Positions 47,904 to 58,176 of a stretch of DNA of 64,000 nucleotides are shown in pieces. A program made the position numbers and the translations under genes. Origin of the DNA: Sphingobacterium hotanense (GTDB lineage: Bacteria; Bacteroidota; Bacteroidia; Sphingobacteriales; Sphingobacteriaceae); NCBI RefSeq assembly GCF_008274825.1, contig NZ_CP030848.1, positions 496,001-560,000 of the forward strand, in the 5' to 3' direction. A model generated the notes under the pieces. That model searched no databases. It was not told where the DNA came from and saw only the letters and a program-made list of their open reading frames with translations. Position 1 is the stretch's first letter; every line of letters starts with the position of its first letter.

Positions 47904-48295
47904 TGGATTTACAAGATTTACTAAATAAGCCGGAAGGTGAGGGGCAAGCTCCGAAAGGAAAGAGCCCTCTAGTTAGTTTGAAAGCAGATTTAGATTTCTA
48001 TAAGGAAGCTATTCAAGAGGTTTCCGTGGAGCTGATGGCAGAGGGATATACCGTGTTCCCTATTTTTGTGGCACACCAGCATGAAGTGGATTTGGGTGAG
48101 GTGATTCTGGATCGTAATGAATTGAATGCCGCTTGGACTATTCACGCTAGCTCGCTGGAAGAGTTTATTGAAAAGGGCCTGATTGACGAAGATAGGCGCG
48201 GCTATTTTGAGAAAAGTTTCAAGCCGGCGAATGAATTTATGTGTTTATTCGTGATCGTTCCGGAGGGTGCAAACTTCGTTTTTTATCCATATTAA
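47903..48295 (+). CDS. Conserved Bacteroidota protein of unknown function
   Basis: Small protein of 130 residues with no signal peptide or membrane segment. It begins M-D-L-Q-D-L-L-N-K-P and holds F-P-I-F-V-A-H-Q-H-E-V-D-L-G-E-V, with an acidic, mostly alpha/beta character. Its ATG overlaps the rlmD stop (TAATG), so the two are translationally coupled and may act together. I do not recognise a function. Confidence 0.7.
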   Translation: MDLQDLLNKPEGEGQAPKGKSPLVSLKADLDFYKEAIQEVSVELMAEGYTVFPIFVAHQHEVDLGEVILDRNELNAAWTIHASSLEEFIEKGLIDEDRRGYFEKSFKPANEFMCLFVIVPEGANFVFYPY

Positions 48296-48359
48296 CGCTA
48301 TCTTTTTTAAACTTTTTAACATTTGTCAGTCTAAACTATTGCTACCTTTAGCATATTCT

Positions 48360-49118
48360 ATGCATTATAAAATAAAAAATATAGTCCTTTTAAGTCTATT
48401 GCTATGCTTAGGCTGTGCTTTCTCGTTACACGCGCAGGAGGCAGGGTCTATTTCTGGTTTAGTATTGGAGAAAGGCACGAGTACTCGGATTAGCGATGTC
48501 AATGTGAATAACCTAAAGAACGGACAATCGGCTCGCACGAATGCATATGGTGTATTTACCATTTTCGCAGCAGTTGGCGACACGCTGTCGTTCAATAAAG
48601 TGGGCTACGGTCCGGTAAAGACAGTCGTTAGGACCTTGGAAGATATTCTAGTGGATTTGCAGTCCGGATTGACCATTGAAACGGTTGTTGTTACCCGTAC
48701 CTCGAAGGAAGCGGAATTGCGTGGTTATTTGGACGAGTATAGAAAAAAGGGTGTTTACAACAATGGACAGAATAAATTCGGAACCTACCTAGCAAGTCCT
48801 GCAACAGCACTTTATAATCTGTTTGGTCAGGAAGCAAAGAATGCGAAGCGTTTTGAGAAATATATGCATCAAGAGCTGGAAGCAACTAAAGTAGATCGGA
48901 TTTTTAATAAAACTTTGGTCACGCAATTGACCAAGTTGGAGGGGGAAGAGCTACAGTCCTTTATGGATCTTTATCGCCCTTCGTATAGTACTGCACAATA
49001 TTGGGGTCAGTATGATATTATGAGCTACATTACGAGGTCCTTTAAATCTTGGGATGAGCAGGGAAGACCAAAATCCCAACGACTTCCAAAGTTAGAAATT
49101 CCAGAGCAGCAAAAATAA
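48360..49118 (+). CDS. Carboxypeptidase-like regulatory-domain protein
   Basis: Exported protein of 252 residues from the ATG at 48360, with signal peptide (1-25, ending L-H-A-Q). A longer frame from 48267 overlaps the previous gene. Residues 28-110 form a CarboxypepD_reg-like beta-sandwich (S-I-S-G-L-V-L-E-K-G, then G-V-F-T-I-F-A-A-V-G-D-T-L-S-F). The helical C-terminal half is not recognised. Such proteins are common near the Bacteroidota outer membrane and lack a known function. Confidence 0.7.
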   Translation: MHYKIKNIVLLSLLLCLGCAFSLHAQEAGSISGLVLEKGTSTRISDVNVNNLKNGQSARTNAYGVFTIFAAVGDTLSFNKVGYGPVKTVVRTLEDILVDLQSGLTIETVVVTRTSKEAELRGYLDEYRKKGVYNNGQNKFGTYLASPATALYNLFGQEAKNAKRFEKYMHQELEATKVDRIFNKTLVTQLTKLEGEELQSFMDLYRPSYSTAQYWGQYDIMSYITRSFKSWDEQGRPKSQRLPKLEIPEQQK

Positions 49119-49236
49119 CACGCTGATTTTTAGCAAATTATAGTGTATTGGTTTTGGTGAAATGCATTTTGGCATTGGCTTTGCAAATTCATTTCTTATT
49201 GAAACAATTAAAGGTATTAAGATAAAATTAGTGATT

Positions 49237-49926
49237 ATGAAAATGAATAAAAGATTAGCGGTATACGGATTAACAGTTGCAACTTCAGCGATGATGTTTG
49301 CAAGTTGTTCAACTATCCAAAATACAAGTAGCACAACAAAAGGTGCCGTAGTTGGTACGGCTGCAGGTGGTGCTATTGGAGCATTGATCGGTGGTAAAGC
49401 TGGTAACACAGCAGTTGGTGCTATCGCTGGTGCGGTTATCGGTGGTGCTGCAGGTACATTGATCGGTAAGAAAATGGACAAGCAAGCCAAAGAAATAGAG
49501 AACACTGTTGCTGGTGCTGAAGTAGAACAGGTTGGTGAAGGTATTTTGGTTAAATTTGATTCGGGAATCTTATTCGATTTCAATAGTACTGCGTTGAAAG
49601 CTAGCGCAAAAGAAAATATTGCGAAATTAGTAGAGACATTAAATAAAGAGCCGGATACTGAAATCTTAGTTTTAGGACACACAGATAACGTAGGTACGCT
49701 TCAGGCTAACCAGAAAGTATCTGATGGACGTGCGGCATCAGTGAAATCATACGCTGTATCTCAAGGTTTAGCGAGTGGACGTATCAAAACTGAAGGAAAG
49801 AACTACTCGGAGCCAATAGCATCGAACGATACAGAAGCTGGTAGAGCAGAAAACCGTCGCGTTGAGATCGTTATTGTAGCGAGCAAAAAAATGCAACAAG
49901 AGGCTAAGCAAGAAGCTGGTCAATAA
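49237..49926 (+). CDS. OmpA-family lipoprotein with glycine-zipper domain
   Basis: Lipoprotein of 229 residues from the ATG at 49237; lipobox M-F-A-S-C-S near residue 24. A glycine-zipper segment (about 40-85, repeating G-G-A-I-G-A-L-I-G-G) is followed by an OmpA C-terminal domain with L-F-D-F-N-S-T-A-L, LVLGHTDNVGT and NRRVEIVI. It binds peptidoglycan and ties it to the outer membrane. A strong terminator stands 21 bases downstream. Confidence 0.92.
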   Translation: MKMNKRLAVYGLTVATSAMMFASCSTIQNTSSTTKGAVVGTAAGGAIGALIGGKAGNTAVGAIAGAVIGGAAGTLIGKKMDKQAKEIENTVAGAEVEQVGEGILVKFDSGILFDFNSTALKASAKENIAKLVETLNKEPDTEILVLGHTDNVGTLQANQKVSDGRAASVKSYAVSQGLASGRIKTEGKNYSEPIASNDTEAGRAENRRVEIVIVASKKMQQEAKQEAGQ

Positions 49927-49947
49927 GAACAACAGTATAAATAGATA

Positions 49948-49977
49948 GAAAAGGCGTATCATTTGATGCGCCTTTTC
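49948..49977 (+). terminator. Terminator after the OmpA lipoprotein gene
   Basis: GAAAAGGCG and CGCCTTTTC pair around a 12-base loop. Confidence 0.8.
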
Positions 49978-50046
49978 GCGTTTGGCTTTTTTTGTTAAAT
50001 TTTAGTCAACTGCTGACAAACTGTCATTTCTTTTGGTTTTTATTAC

Positions 50047-50054
50047 TAACTTTG
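50047..50054 (+). promoter_or_regulatory. Candidate miaB promoter (-7 box)
   Basis: TAACTTTG matches TAnnTTTG and lies 19 bases before the ATG. No -33 match at the expected distance is clear. Confidence 0.4.
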
Positions 50055-50073
50055 TAGTCTTTGAAAATTGACT

Positions 50074-51507
50074 ATGCTAGAGTTATCACATACAACTAAA
50101 ACACACGATGAGACGCGCCAAGGAGAGGCTTTGGAGTTGGTGCCTACCGGAATGTCCAATGGTCGTAAGCTTTATATCGAAAGCTACGGATGCCAGATGA
50201 ACTTTTCGGACAGTGAGATTGTTGCTTCTATCCTAATGGAAAAAGGGTATGAAACAACGCGTGATTATAGGGATGCGGACGTGGTGTTTATCAACACATG
50301 TTCGATTCGCGAGAATGCGGAGACCCGCGTTCGTAATCGTCTGAAAGAGTTTGAGTCAGCGAAGGCAAAGAATCCGGGTATGGTCGTTGGTGTGTTGGGC
50401 TGTATGGCAGAGCGTTTGAAAGCTAAGTTCTTGGAAGAAGAGAAATTGGTTGACGTGGTGGTGGGACCGGACGCGTACAGAGATCTTCCGAATCTGATTG
50501 ATAAGGTTGACGAAGGTGGTCGTGCGGTAAATGTTTTGTTATCTCGTGAGGAAACATATGCTGATATCAGTCCGGTTCGTTTGAATTCGAATGGTATCTC
50601 GGCTTTCATTTCTATCATGCGTGGTTGTGATAATATGTGTTCATTCTGTGTTGTGCCTTTTACGAGAGGTCGCGAGCGCAGTAGAGATGCGGAATCTATC
50701 GTCAAAGAAGCACAGGGATTGTTTGACGCCGGATACAAAGAAGTAACCTTATTGGGTCAAAACGTTGACTCGTATAAATATACGCCTGCCGTTGCGGAAG
50801 GCGAAGAGCCTAAGCCTACTGTAAACTTTGCACAGTTATTAGCTTTAGTTGCAGAGGTGAGTCCGGAGTTGCGCATTAGATTCTCTACGTCGCATCCGAA
50901 GGATATTACAGATGAGGTGCTTCATACGATGGCACGCTATGATAATATTTGTAAGTATATCCACTTGCCAGTACAGTCTGGAAACTCTAGAGTATTGGAG
51001 CTGATGAACAGAACATACGACAGAGAATGGTATATGGAACGCGTAGATGCAATCCGTCGTATCATCCCTAGCTGTGGTATTTCTACCGATGTGATTACCG
51101 GTTTCTGTACAGAGACGGAGGAAGAGCATCAGGAAACCTTGTCGATGATGGAATATGTGAAATATGACTTCGCTTATATGTTCGCTTATTCGGAAAGACC
51201 AGGTACATTGGCGGCAAAGCGCTATGAGGACGATATCCCGGAAGAGGTGAAAAAGCGCCGCTTGACGGAAGTTGTCGATCTTCAGCGCGAGCATAGTTTA
51301 TATCGCGTGCAGAACTTTGTGGGCAAAGTTCATCGTGTGTTGATCGAAGGATTCTCTAAACGTTCAGATAAAGACTACTGCGGTAGAAATGACCAGAATA
51401 CAATGGTTGTTTTCCCGGTAGATGAACGCTATAATGTAGGCGACTACGTTAATGTATTAGGAGAAAGCTGTACATCAGCAACATTGATCGGAAAGATCGT
51501 AGACTAA
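50074..51507 (+). CDS. miaB: tRNA-2-methylthio-N6-dimethylallyladenosine synthase
   Basis: Radical-SAM methylthiotransferase of 477 residues that modifies A37 of tRNAs. The N-terminal UPF0004 domain carries cysteines in [21 protein letters not shown] and VLGCMAERL. The radical-SAM cluster CDNMCSFC lies near residue 190, and a C-terminal TRAM domain binds tRNA. It begins the conserved block miaB, AAA+ activator, lptE, acidic protein, secG, 23 bases ahead of the activator gene. Confidence 0.95.
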   Translation: MLELSHTTKTHDETRQGEALELVPTGMSNGRKLYIESYGCQMNFSDSEIVASILMEKGYETTRDYRDADVVFINTCSIRENAETRVRNRLKEFESAKAKNPGMVVGVLGCMAERLKAKFLEEEKLVDVVVGPDAYRDLPNLIDKVDEGGRAVNVLLSREETYADISPVRLNSNGISAFISIMRGCDNMCSFCVVPFTRGRERSRDAESIVKEAQGLFDAGYKEVTLLGQNVDSYKYTPAVAEGEEPKPTVNFAQLLALVAEVSPELRIRFSTSHPKDITDEVLHTMARYDNICKYIHLPVQSGNSRVLELMNRTYDREWYMERVDAIRRIIPSCGISTDVITGFCTETEEEHQETLSMMEYVKYDFAYMFAYSERPGTLAAKRYEDDIPEEVKKRRLTEVVDLQREHSLYRVQNFVGKVHRVLIEGFSKRSDKDYCGRNDQNTMVVFPVDERYNVGDYVNVLGESCTSATLIGKIVD

Positions 51508-51530
51508 TATTTCAAAATAGAAGCTTATAA

Positions 51531-52802
51531 ATGGATCATCAAGATATAAAGAATAGGTTTGGAATAATTGGAAATTCACCCTTATTGAATCGTGCAATCG
51601 ATATTGCACGCCAAGTGGCACCTACCGATATATCGGTTTTGATTCAAGGGGAAAGTGGTTCAGGTAAAGAGGTTTTTTCACACATTATTCATCAATTAAG
51701 TGGCCGCAAGCACGGGCCGTTTATTGCGGTGAACTGTGGTGCGATTCCTGAAGGAACAATCGATTCGGAGCTTTTTGGTCACGAGAAGGGTTCATTCACC
51801 GGTGCTCATGAGGCTCGTAAGGGATACTTCGAGGTAGTCGATGGTGGTACCATTTTTTTGGATGAAGTTGGCGAGTTGCCCTTAGGTACTCAAGCTCGTT
51901 TGCTCCGTGTGTTGGAAAGTGGCGAATATATCCGTGTTGGATCTTCTAAGGTGCAGAAAACAAATGTGCGTGTTGTAGCTGCAACGAATGTCGATGTCTA
52001 TGAAGCGGTAAAGAAGGGTAAATTCCGTGAGGACTTATATTACCGGTTGAATACTGTTCCCTTGCGTATCCCGCCTCTGCGTGAGCGTAAGGAAGATATC
52101 TATTTGCTGTTCCGTAAGTTTGTCGTAGATTTTGCTGATAAGTATAGGACACCAGGCATACAATTGACGCCTGATGCTCAAGATTTATTGTCCAATTACT
52201 CCTGGCCGGGTAATGTTCGCCAGTTGAAAAATATTGCCGAGCAAATCGCTGTACTGGAAAAGGAACGTGTTGTTACTGCTCAAATATTGAGCAACTACAT
52301 CCCTATCGAATCGCATACCACATTGCCGATGCCGGTAAAGGATGCGAATAAAGAGAATTTTTCCGAAAGAGACCTGTTGTATAAGGTGCTTTTTGATATG
52401 AGAAAAGATATGGTCGATTTGAAAAAGCTCGTGGTTGAATTGATTCAGAATGGTTTCAATCCGGGGACTATTGAACAGAACTCGCCATATATCAATCAAT
52501 TATATCAAGAAGTTCGTCCTGCAACAACGAATATTGTTAATGACGATTATGCGATCGCGCAGCCTCCAACATTAACGATCCACAAGCCGAATCAGCCGAA
52601 TGGCAACAAGAACGATTATTTAACTTATGATACAGAAGATGTTGAGGAAGTTGAGGAATCATTATCTTTGGTAGACAAGGAGTCTGATTTGATCAAAAAG
52701 GCCCTGAGAAAGCATAAAGGTAAGAGGAAGGCAGCGGCTCAGGAGCTAGGGATCTCAGAACGTACCTTGTATAGAAAAATTAAAGATTTAAATCTCGACT
52801 AA
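51531..52802 (+). CDS. Sigma-54-dependent-type AAA+ transcriptional activator without receiver
   Basis: Protein of 423 residues with no N-terminal sensor or receiver. The AAA+ domain begins almost at once: Walker A GESGSGKE (near residue 41), the sigma-54-contact loop as GSFTGA (instead of GAFTGA), Walker B G-G-T-I-F-L-D-E and the R-finger region P-L-R-E-R. A low-complexity linker leads to a Fis-type helix-turn-helix (KRKAAAQELGISERTLYRKI). The serine variant of the GAFTGA loop still allows activity in other proteins. It is conserved in this position in Bacteroidota. Confidence 0.9.
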   Translation: MDHQDIKNRFGIIGNSPLLNRAIDIARQVAPTDISVLIQGESGSGKEVFSHIIHQLSGRKHGPFIAVNCGAIPEGTIDSELFGHEKGSFTGAHEARKGYFEVVDGGTIFLDEVGELPLGTQARLLRVLESGEYIRVGSSKVQKTNVRVVAATNVDVYEAVKKGKFREDLYYRLNTVPLRIPPLRERKEDIYLLFRKFVVDFADKYRTPGIQLTPDAQDLLSNYSWPGNVRQLKNIAEQIAVLEKERVVTAQILSNYIPIESHTTLPMPVKDANKENFSERDLLYKVLFDMRKDMVDLKKLVVELIQNGFNPGTIEQNSPYINQLYQEVRPATTNIVNDDYAIAQPPTLTIHKPNQPNGNKNDYLTYDTEDVEEVEESLSLVDKESDLIKKALRKHKGKRKAAAQELGISERTLYRKIKDLNLD

Positions 52803-52814
52803 TCTATCAAATTG

Positions 52815-53339
52815 ATGTTTAAGATAAGAGGATTCGCCCTTGGCAGTTTATTAGCCATGTTAATGGTCTGCTTGATTCAAGGTTGTGGTGTAAATTATAG
52901 TTTGTCTGGTGGATCAATTCCAGAGAATCTGAAGACTTATTCTGTGGCATTCTTTGAGAATATTTCTCCGGTTGTTAATCCGAATTTAAGTCAGACTTTC
53001 ACCGAGAAGCTGAAAGAAACGATCCGGACGCAATCTCGCTTAAGTCAGGTGAATCAGGACGGCGATGCCCTTTTTGAGGGTGTCATCACCAACTACGCTA
53101 TTACAGCGGCTGCAGTTGAGTCTAATACTGATTTTGCCGCATTGAATCGCTTGACAGTTACTGTAAAAGTGACTTATAAAAATACGAAAGACGAAACAGG
53201 TGAAAGCGACTTTGAAGAATCTTTTACACAATTCAAAGAGTTTCGCGGTGAATTTACAGCGCAAGAGAACACCCTGTCTGCAGAAATAGTGAAGATGCTA
53301 ACGGAAGACATCTTTAATAGAGCTTTTAACAACTGGTAA
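52815..53339 (+). CDS. lptE: LPS-assembly lipoprotein LptE
   Basis: Outer-membrane lipoprotein of 174 residues with lipobox L-I-Q-G-C near residue 20. The body shows the family pattern YSLSGGSIPENLKTYSVAFF and NPNLSQTFTEKLKETI. LptE plugs the LptD barrel that inserts lipopolysaccharide. An in-frame TTG three bases upstream is less likely than the ATG chosen. It lies 12 bases after the activator gene and 17 bases before the next gene. Confidence 0.88.
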   Translation: MFKIRGFALGSLLAMLMVCLIQGCGVNYSLSGGSIPENLKTYSVAFFENISPVVNPNLSQTFTEKLKETIRTQSRLSQVNQDGDALFEGVITNYAITAAAVESNTDFAALNRLTVTVKVTYKNTKDETGESDFEESFTQFKEFRGEFTAQENTLSAEIVKMLTEDIFNRAFNNW

Positions 53340-53356
53340 TCTACTTATTCAATACA

Positions 53357-54523
53357 ATGGATCAACTTAATATATTTAGAAAAGCATTGGAGAATCCCCT
53401 AGAAGTTAGTGAGGCGGATTTTCAGTACTTGCTTTCCAAATATCCTTATGCTCAACCCATCGTTTTTGCAAATGAACGTAGAAAGCAATTGGAACAACAG
53501 GCAATTGATAAGCAGAAGACCTTGTTGTATGCCTATAATGCGTTCTGGCTGCGTGATTATCTGCAAAAGCCGGTAAAGGTTATTCCAGAGCTGGAAGTAG
53601 ATTCCGATGATTATATTAGTTTTGAAGAGGTAGAAGCTCCATCGGCTCTTGCGGAGGATATCGAAGATACTCCCCAAGTGGAAGATTTACAGCAGGAAGA
53701 GATTGCTGAAGAGGAACTTAATTATGTAGAAGCCGAAAAAGAGTTATCGGAAGATTCGCCAACGAGCGCTACGGCGGAGGAAGAGAAGGTCGCTGAGGAT
53801 CATTTAGAAGACGAAGAGCCTGAGGAAGAGATTGATGAGAGCCAACTTTTCGATTATGAGAAGTATGTTTTAGGGGCGAAACTAAGAAGTACTGCCAGAG
53901 TTGCTCCAGAAGTAGAGGTCGAGGAGGAGATTGAAGAGGAAGAACCAGTAGCACTGGCCGAAGATGTAGAAGAACAAAATGTGCGTTCTGAAGAGGATAT
54001 TAGCTTATATAATGATGAGCTCATGCCGTATAGCTTCCGTTGGTGGTTATACAAGACTCGACTTGAACATGCGGATACTTATCAGCCTTTTGCACAGCCC
54101 GCATTTCCCAAACCCCATAAGGGACAGTTCGATCCACGTAAGTTGGATGAAGCTATTTTAGATCAGCAGATCCGAGAGAATATTTTCCATTTGCAAAACC
54201 CGGAAGATAAGCTCAGCGCGCAATATCAAAAAGATACAGTAGAATTTAACCCCGCGGAAGAGAAAGATGAGGTCATCGAGAAGTTTATTCGTGAAGAGCC
54301 TCAAATTCAACCTCCGAAGGCAGAGGAAATCAACAACGAAAATAAAGCAAGAAAGAGCTCTGAAGATCGTCTTTCTGTTGTCACCGAGACCTTAGCAAAT
54401 ATTTACGAAGGACAGGCCATGTATGAGAAAGCGATTTTGGTGTTTAAAAAATTAATTTCCGAGAATCCAGAAAAAAAATCGTACTTTGCGACCCGAATTA
54501 AAGAGTTAGAACAAAAGTTATAA
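53357..54523 (+). CDS. Acidic protein of unknown function with TPR-like C-terminus
   Basis: Cytoplasmic protein of 388 residues. The N-terminal 75 residues resemble a helical domain (F-Q-Y-L-L-S-K-Y-P-Y-A-Q). A long stretch (about 85-220) is dominated by Glu and Asp and is probably disordered. The last 50 residues have a TPR-like pattern, A-N-I-Y-E-G-Q-A-M-Y-E-K-A-I-L-V-F-K-K-L. It sits between lptE and secG in a conserved block, which suggests envelope or secretion work, but no function is known to me. Confidence 0.7.
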   Translation: MDQLNIFRKALENPLEVSEADFQYLLSKYPYAQPIVFANERRKQLEQQAIDKQKTLLYAYNAFWLRDYLQKPVKVIPELEVDSDDYISFEEVEAPSALAEDIEDTPQVEDLQQEEIAEEELNYVEAEKELSEDSPTSATAEEEKVAEDHLEDEEPEEEIDESQLFDYEKYVLGAKLRSTARVAPEVEVEEEIEEEEPVALAEDVEEQNVRSEEDISLYNDELMPYSFRWWLYKTRLEHADTYQPFAQPAFPKPHKGQFDPRKLDEAILDQQIRENIFHLQNPEDKLSAQYQKDTVEFNPAEEKDEVIEKFIREEPQIQPPKAEEINNENKARKSSEDRLSVVTETLANIYEGQAMYEKAILVFKKLISENPEKKSYFATRIKELEQKL

Positions 54524-54537
54524 ATAGAAATATAGAA

Positions 54538-54912
54538 ATGACAACCTTATTTATTATCCTTATCATTTTAGCGAGCTTATTATTATCGTTTTTTGTATTG
54601 ATACAGAATCCAAAAGGTGGAGGTTTATCTTCAGGATTTTCTGGCGGAGCTAACTTAATGGGGGTTCAACGTACCGGCGATATTTTAGAAAAAGGTACAT
54701 GGATTTTAATCATCGCATTAATGGTGTTCAGTTTAGCAATTAACATCATGGGGCCTTCAGGAACAAAGACCGGTGGTTTAGGGGATCAGATTGAGGCGCC
54801 AGCGCAAGGTCCTAATCTCAACTTGAATCCTAACACAAATCCTACTGCTCCTGCCACAGGTACTACGGCACCTGCAGCTCAGGCACCTGCGGCTACAGAT
54901 TCAACTAAATAA
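54538..54912 (+). CDS. secG: Preprotein translocase subunit SecG
   Basis: Inner-membrane protein of 124 residues with two membrane helices (about 2-22 and 52-72) around the conserved I-Q-N-P-K-G-G-G-L-S-S-G-F loop. The C-terminus is an Ala/Pro/Thr-rich tail. SecG assists the SecYEG channel. It is the last gene of the miaB block and is followed by a terminator. Confidence 0.93.
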   Translation: MTTLFIILIILASLLLSFFVLIQNPKGGGLSSGFSGGANLMGVQRTGDILEKGTWILIIALMVFSLAINIMGPSGTKTGGLGDQIEAPAQGPNLNLNPNTNPTAPATGTTAPAAQAPAATDSTK

Positions 54913-54939
54913 GCTTAATCTCACTAAAAATATTTATTT

Positions 54940-54970
54940 AGCCCTGTCCAATGTGACAGGGCTTTTTTTA
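54940..54970 (+). terminator. Terminator after secG
   Basis: AGCCCTGTC and GACAGGGCT pair around six bases and are followed by a T run. Confidence 0.88.
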
Positions 54971-55028
54971 TTTCCAAGTGCAATGGCCTACTTGGCAAGT
55001 TAAAATTGTTTGATGGTCATTTTGACAG

Positions 55029-55059
55029 ACTGACACGAATTTCCTTCGCATATGTCAGT
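55029..55059. promoter_or_regulatory. Palindrome upstream of groESL
   Basis: ACTGACA and TGTCAGT pair with an inner CGAA/TTCG, about 120 bases before groES. The classical CIRCE element of HrcA is not visible in the spacer, so this is the best operator candidate. Confidence 0.4.
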
Positions 55060-55108
55060 AATTGGGCTTGAAAATGGAAAAATTGGCAAGAAAAAAGCTC
55101 TTTTTTTG

Positions 55109-55138
55109 ATTGGCATAGTTACTGATGCCTTACGTTCG
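55109..55138 (+). promoter_or_regulatory. Candidate groESL promoter
   Basis: TACGTTCG (55131-55138) is close to TAnnTTTG, with ATTG 18 bases upstream. A GG-N10-GC pair at 55085-55098 resembles a sigma-54 site, but its -12 half is weak. Confidence 0.4.
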
Positions 55139-55176
55139 AATAAGTAAATTAAAATATAATAAACTGATATACAATT

Positions 55177-55452
55177 ATGGCTTTAAGTATTAAACCTATC
55201 GGAGACAGAGTAGTAGTTGAAGCTGCTCCAGCAGAAGAAAAAACAGCATCGGGTATCTACATTCCTGACACAGCGAAAGAAAAACCATCTCAGGGTACAA
55301 TCGTTGCAGTAGGTACTGGAAAACCTGACGAACCTCTTACTGTACAAGTTGGCGATAAAGTATTGTATGGTAAATATGCAGGTACTGAAATTACTTATGA
55401 AGGTAAAGAATATTTAATTATGCGTGAAGCTGATATTTACGCAGTTCTGTAA
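55177..55452 (+). CDS. groES: Co-chaperonin GroES
   Basis: Heptameric lid of the GroEL chamber, 91 residues, the usual size. It starts [11 protein letters not shown] and contains the mobile loop [11 protein letters not shown] and the G-K-Y-A-G-T roof segment. groEL follows after 88 bases, so both are cotranscribed. Confidence 0.97.
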   Translation: MALSIKPIGDRVVVEAAPAEEKTASGIYIPDTAKEKPSQGTIVAVGTGKPDEPLTVQVGDKVLYGKYAGTEITYEGKEYLIMREADIYAVL

Positions 55453-55540
55453 TTTAATCAATCAATCATTAACAATCTAACAATAATAGCAGCGAAAGAA
55501 TGATCGGTACTGTTATTATTCGACTACAATTTTCATAACA

Positions 55541-57178
55541 ATGGCAAAACAAGTAAAATATAACGTTGAAGCGCGCGACGCATTGAAAAAAGGTGTTGAT
55601 ACTTTAGCGAACGCTGTAAAAGTAACATTAGGACCTAAGGGTCGTAACGTAATTATCGAAAAGAAGTTTGGATCACCAGCGATCACTAAAGATGGTGTTT
55701 CTGTTGCTAAAGAAATCGAATTGAAAGATGCTTTAGAGAACATGGGTGCTCAAATGGTGAAGGAAGTTGCATCTAAAACTGCTGATCAAGCAGGTGACGG
55801 TACAACTACTGCAACAGTATTAGCACAAGCTATCGTTGCTCCAGGTATCAAATCGGTTGCTGCAGGTGCAAACCCAATGGATTTGAAACGCGGTATTGAC
55901 AAAGCTGTCGCTGCAGTTGTAAATAACTTGAAAGCACAATCTCAAGTAGTGGGTGCTGACAATAACAAAATCAAACAAGTTGCTTCTATCTCTGCAAACA
56001 ATGATGAGATCATCGGTTCATTAATTGCTGAAGCAATGGAAAAAGTAGGAAACGATGGTGTTATCACCGTTGAAGAAGCAAAAGGTACTGAAACAGAAGT
56101 AAAAACTGTGGAAGGTATGCAGTTCGATCGTGGATACTTATCTCCATATTTCGTGACGAACTCAGATAAAATGGAAGCTGAATTAGAAAGCCCTTACATT
56201 TTAATCTACGACAAGAAGATCAGCAACATGAAAGAATTGTTGCCGATTTTGGAAAAACAAGTACAAACAGGCAAGCCATTATTGATTATTGCTGAAGACT
56301 TAGATGGCGAAGCATTGGCTACATTAGTTGTGAACAAAATCCGTGGATCGCTGAAAGTAGCTGCGGTAAAAGCTCCTGGATTCGGTGACCGTCGTAAAGC
56401 TATGCTAGAAGATATCGCTATCTTAACTGGTGGTACAGTGATCTCTGAAGAAAGAGGTTATAAATTAGAAAACGCTGAGTTATCATACTTAGGACAAGCT
56501 GAGAAAGTAGTTATCGACAAAGATAACACAACTATTATCAATGGTTCTGGTGTGGCTGACGATATCAAAGCACGCGTTGCACAAATCCGTTCTCAAATTG
56601 AGACTACGACTTCTGACTACGATCGTGAGAAATTACAAGAGCGTTTAGCTAAGTTATCAGGTGGTGTTGCGGTATTATACGTTGGAGCAACTACTGAGGT
56701 TGAAATGAAAGAGAAGAAAGACCGTGTTGATGATGCGTTACATGCTACTCGTGCTGCGGTAGAAGAAGGTATTGTTGCAGGTGGTGGTGTTGCTTTCATC
56801 CGTGCTACTGAAGCATTGAGTGACCTTAAAGGAGACAATGAAGACGAGCAAATCGGTATTGACATTATCAAACGCGCTATCGAAGAGCCATTACGTCAAA
56901 TCTGTGCTAACGCAGGTATCGAAGGTGCTGTAATCGTTCAAAAAGTAAAAGAAGGATCGGCAGACTTTGGTTACAATGCACGCACTGACAAATACGAAAA
57001 CTTAATCGCTGCGGGTGTTATTGACCCAACTAAAGTATCTCGTGTAGCCTTAGAAAATGCAGCTTCTGTAGCGTCGATGTTATTGACAACAGAATGTGTA
57101 TTGGCAGACGAGCCTGAAGAAAACGTTGCTGGTGCTGGTGCACCTCCAATGGGTGGCGGTATGGGCGGCATGATGTAA
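55541..57178 (+). CDS. groEL: Chaperonin GroEL
   Basis: ATP-dependent folding chaperone of 545 residues, full length. Typical features are the N-terminal [11 protein letters not shown], the ATP-site [10 protein letters not shown], and the Gly/Met-rich C-terminal tail ending G-G-M-G-G-M-M. A strong terminator follows 19 bases after the stop. Codon use is strongly biased to a narrow set, as expected for a highly expressed gene. Confidence 0.98.
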   Translation: MAKQVKYNVEARDALKKGVDTLANAVKVTLGPKGRNVIIEKKFGSPAITKDGVSVAKEIELKDALENMGAQMVKEVASKTADQAGDGTTTATVLAQAIVAPGIKSVAAGANPMDLKRGIDKAVAAVVNNLKAQSQVVGADNNKIKQVASISANNDEIIGSLIAEAMEKVGNDGVITVEEAKGTETEVKTVEGMQFDRGYLSPYFVTNSDKMEAELESPYILIYDKKISNMKELLPILEKQVQTGKPLLIIAEDLDGEALATLVVNKIRGSLKVAAVKAPGFGDRRKAMLEDIAILTGGTVISEERGYKLENAELSYLGQAEKVVIDKDNTTIINGSGVADDIKARVAQIRSQIETTTSDYDREKLQERLAKLSGGVAVLYVGATTEVEMKEKKDRVDDALHATRAAVEEGIVAGGGVAFIRATEALSDLKGDNEDEQIGIDIIKRAIEEPLRQICANAGIEGAVIVQKVKEGSADFGYNARTDKYENLIAAGVIDPTKVSRVALENAASVASMLLTTECVLADEPEENVAGAGAPPMGGGMGGMM

Positions 57179-57197
57179 GCCCAACAATATCCTATAG

Positions 57198-57232
57198 AAA
57201 ATAGCTGTCTCAAAAGGACAGCTATTTTTTTT
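57198..57232 (+). terminator. Terminator after groEL
   Basis: AAAATAGCTGTC and GACAGCTATTTT form a 12-bp stem with a 7-base loop and a T run. Confidence 0.9.
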
Positions 57233-57373
57233 CCTAATGTCTTAATTTGCAACTGCTTTTAGGCGCTTTCATCTCTGTTTCGCTTTGGATAGCATTATGT
57301 AAGTTTTTAGTCCTCTCTTTTGCTTAGGAAATGCTAAAGAATCCACTTATTTTAGATTATCACAATCAACAGC

Positions 57374-58174
57374 ATGGAATACTCACCAATCTTAGTCACC
57401 GTACTCATCTTCGTCTTCGGACTTATCCTTGTATATTTCGTATGGCGCAATGTCAGCAACAAAAAAGTTGTTAATGCCGTCATTCCGACGCATGATACGA
57501 TCTTGAAGGTGTTGACCGAGGATGTGAAGTTCTTTACGAAGCTAAATCAGGAGCAACAGAACACTTTCGTTAGTAGGGTGGAGTATTTCCTTCAAACGAC
57601 TAAGATAAGCCCTGAAAAGGGCGCTAAAATCACGGATGAGCATCGTGTATTGGTTGCTGCAAGTGCCACCATACCCTTATTTCACTTCAATTCCTGGTCG
57701 TACGAGAATCTGGATGAAGTGTTGATTTATCCCGAAGTTTTCAATGAGAAATACAATACGTTAGACGATGAGCGCAATATACTCGGCATGGTCGGGGATG
57801 GCGCGATGCATCGCAAGATGATTCTTTCGCTTCCTGCATTGTTGGCGGGGTTCCAGCAGAATTCCAATAATAACACTGCGATCCATGAGTTTGTGCACCT
57901 AATTGATAAGGCAGACGGTGAGGTGGATGGTGTACCGGAATACCTCATTCCTAAGGAATTGATTAATCCCTGGTTGAGGGAGATGCACGAAACCATATCA
58001 CTTATCCGTAGAGACAAATCAGATATTCGCGATTATGCGGCAACGAATCAAGCGGAGTTTCTTGCGGTGGTTTCCGAGTACTTCTTCCAGAAACCAAAGC
58101 AATTAAAAGAAGACCATCCCGAGTTGTATGATCTTCTTGATGAAATATACAACGATAAGAAAGATCTAAAGTAG
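57374..58174 (+). CDS. mtfA: MtfA-type zinc-dependent peptidase
   Basis: Peptidase of 266 residues. One membrane helix lies at about 5-23, unlike Escherichia coli MtfA, which is soluble. The zinc motif HEFVH is near residue 175 with downstream acidic ligand candidates (N-Q-A-E-F-L-A). MtfA in E. coli acts on the Mlc repressor of glucose transport; no Mlc homologue is visible here, so the target is unknown. Confidence 0.83.
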   Translation: MEYSPILVTVLIFVFGLILVYFVWRNVSNKKVVNAVIPTHDTILKVLTEDVKFFTKLNQEQQNTFVSRVEYFLQTTKISPEKGAKITDEHRVLVAASATIPLFHFNSWSYENLDEVLIYPEVFNEKYNTLDDERNILGMVGDGAMHRKMILSLPALLAGFQQNSNNNTAIHEFVHLIDKADGEVDGVPEYLIPKELINPWLREMHETISLIRRDKSDIRDYAATNQAEFLAVVSEYFFQKPKQLKEDHPELYDLLDEIYNDKKDLK

Positions 58175-58176
58175 GT

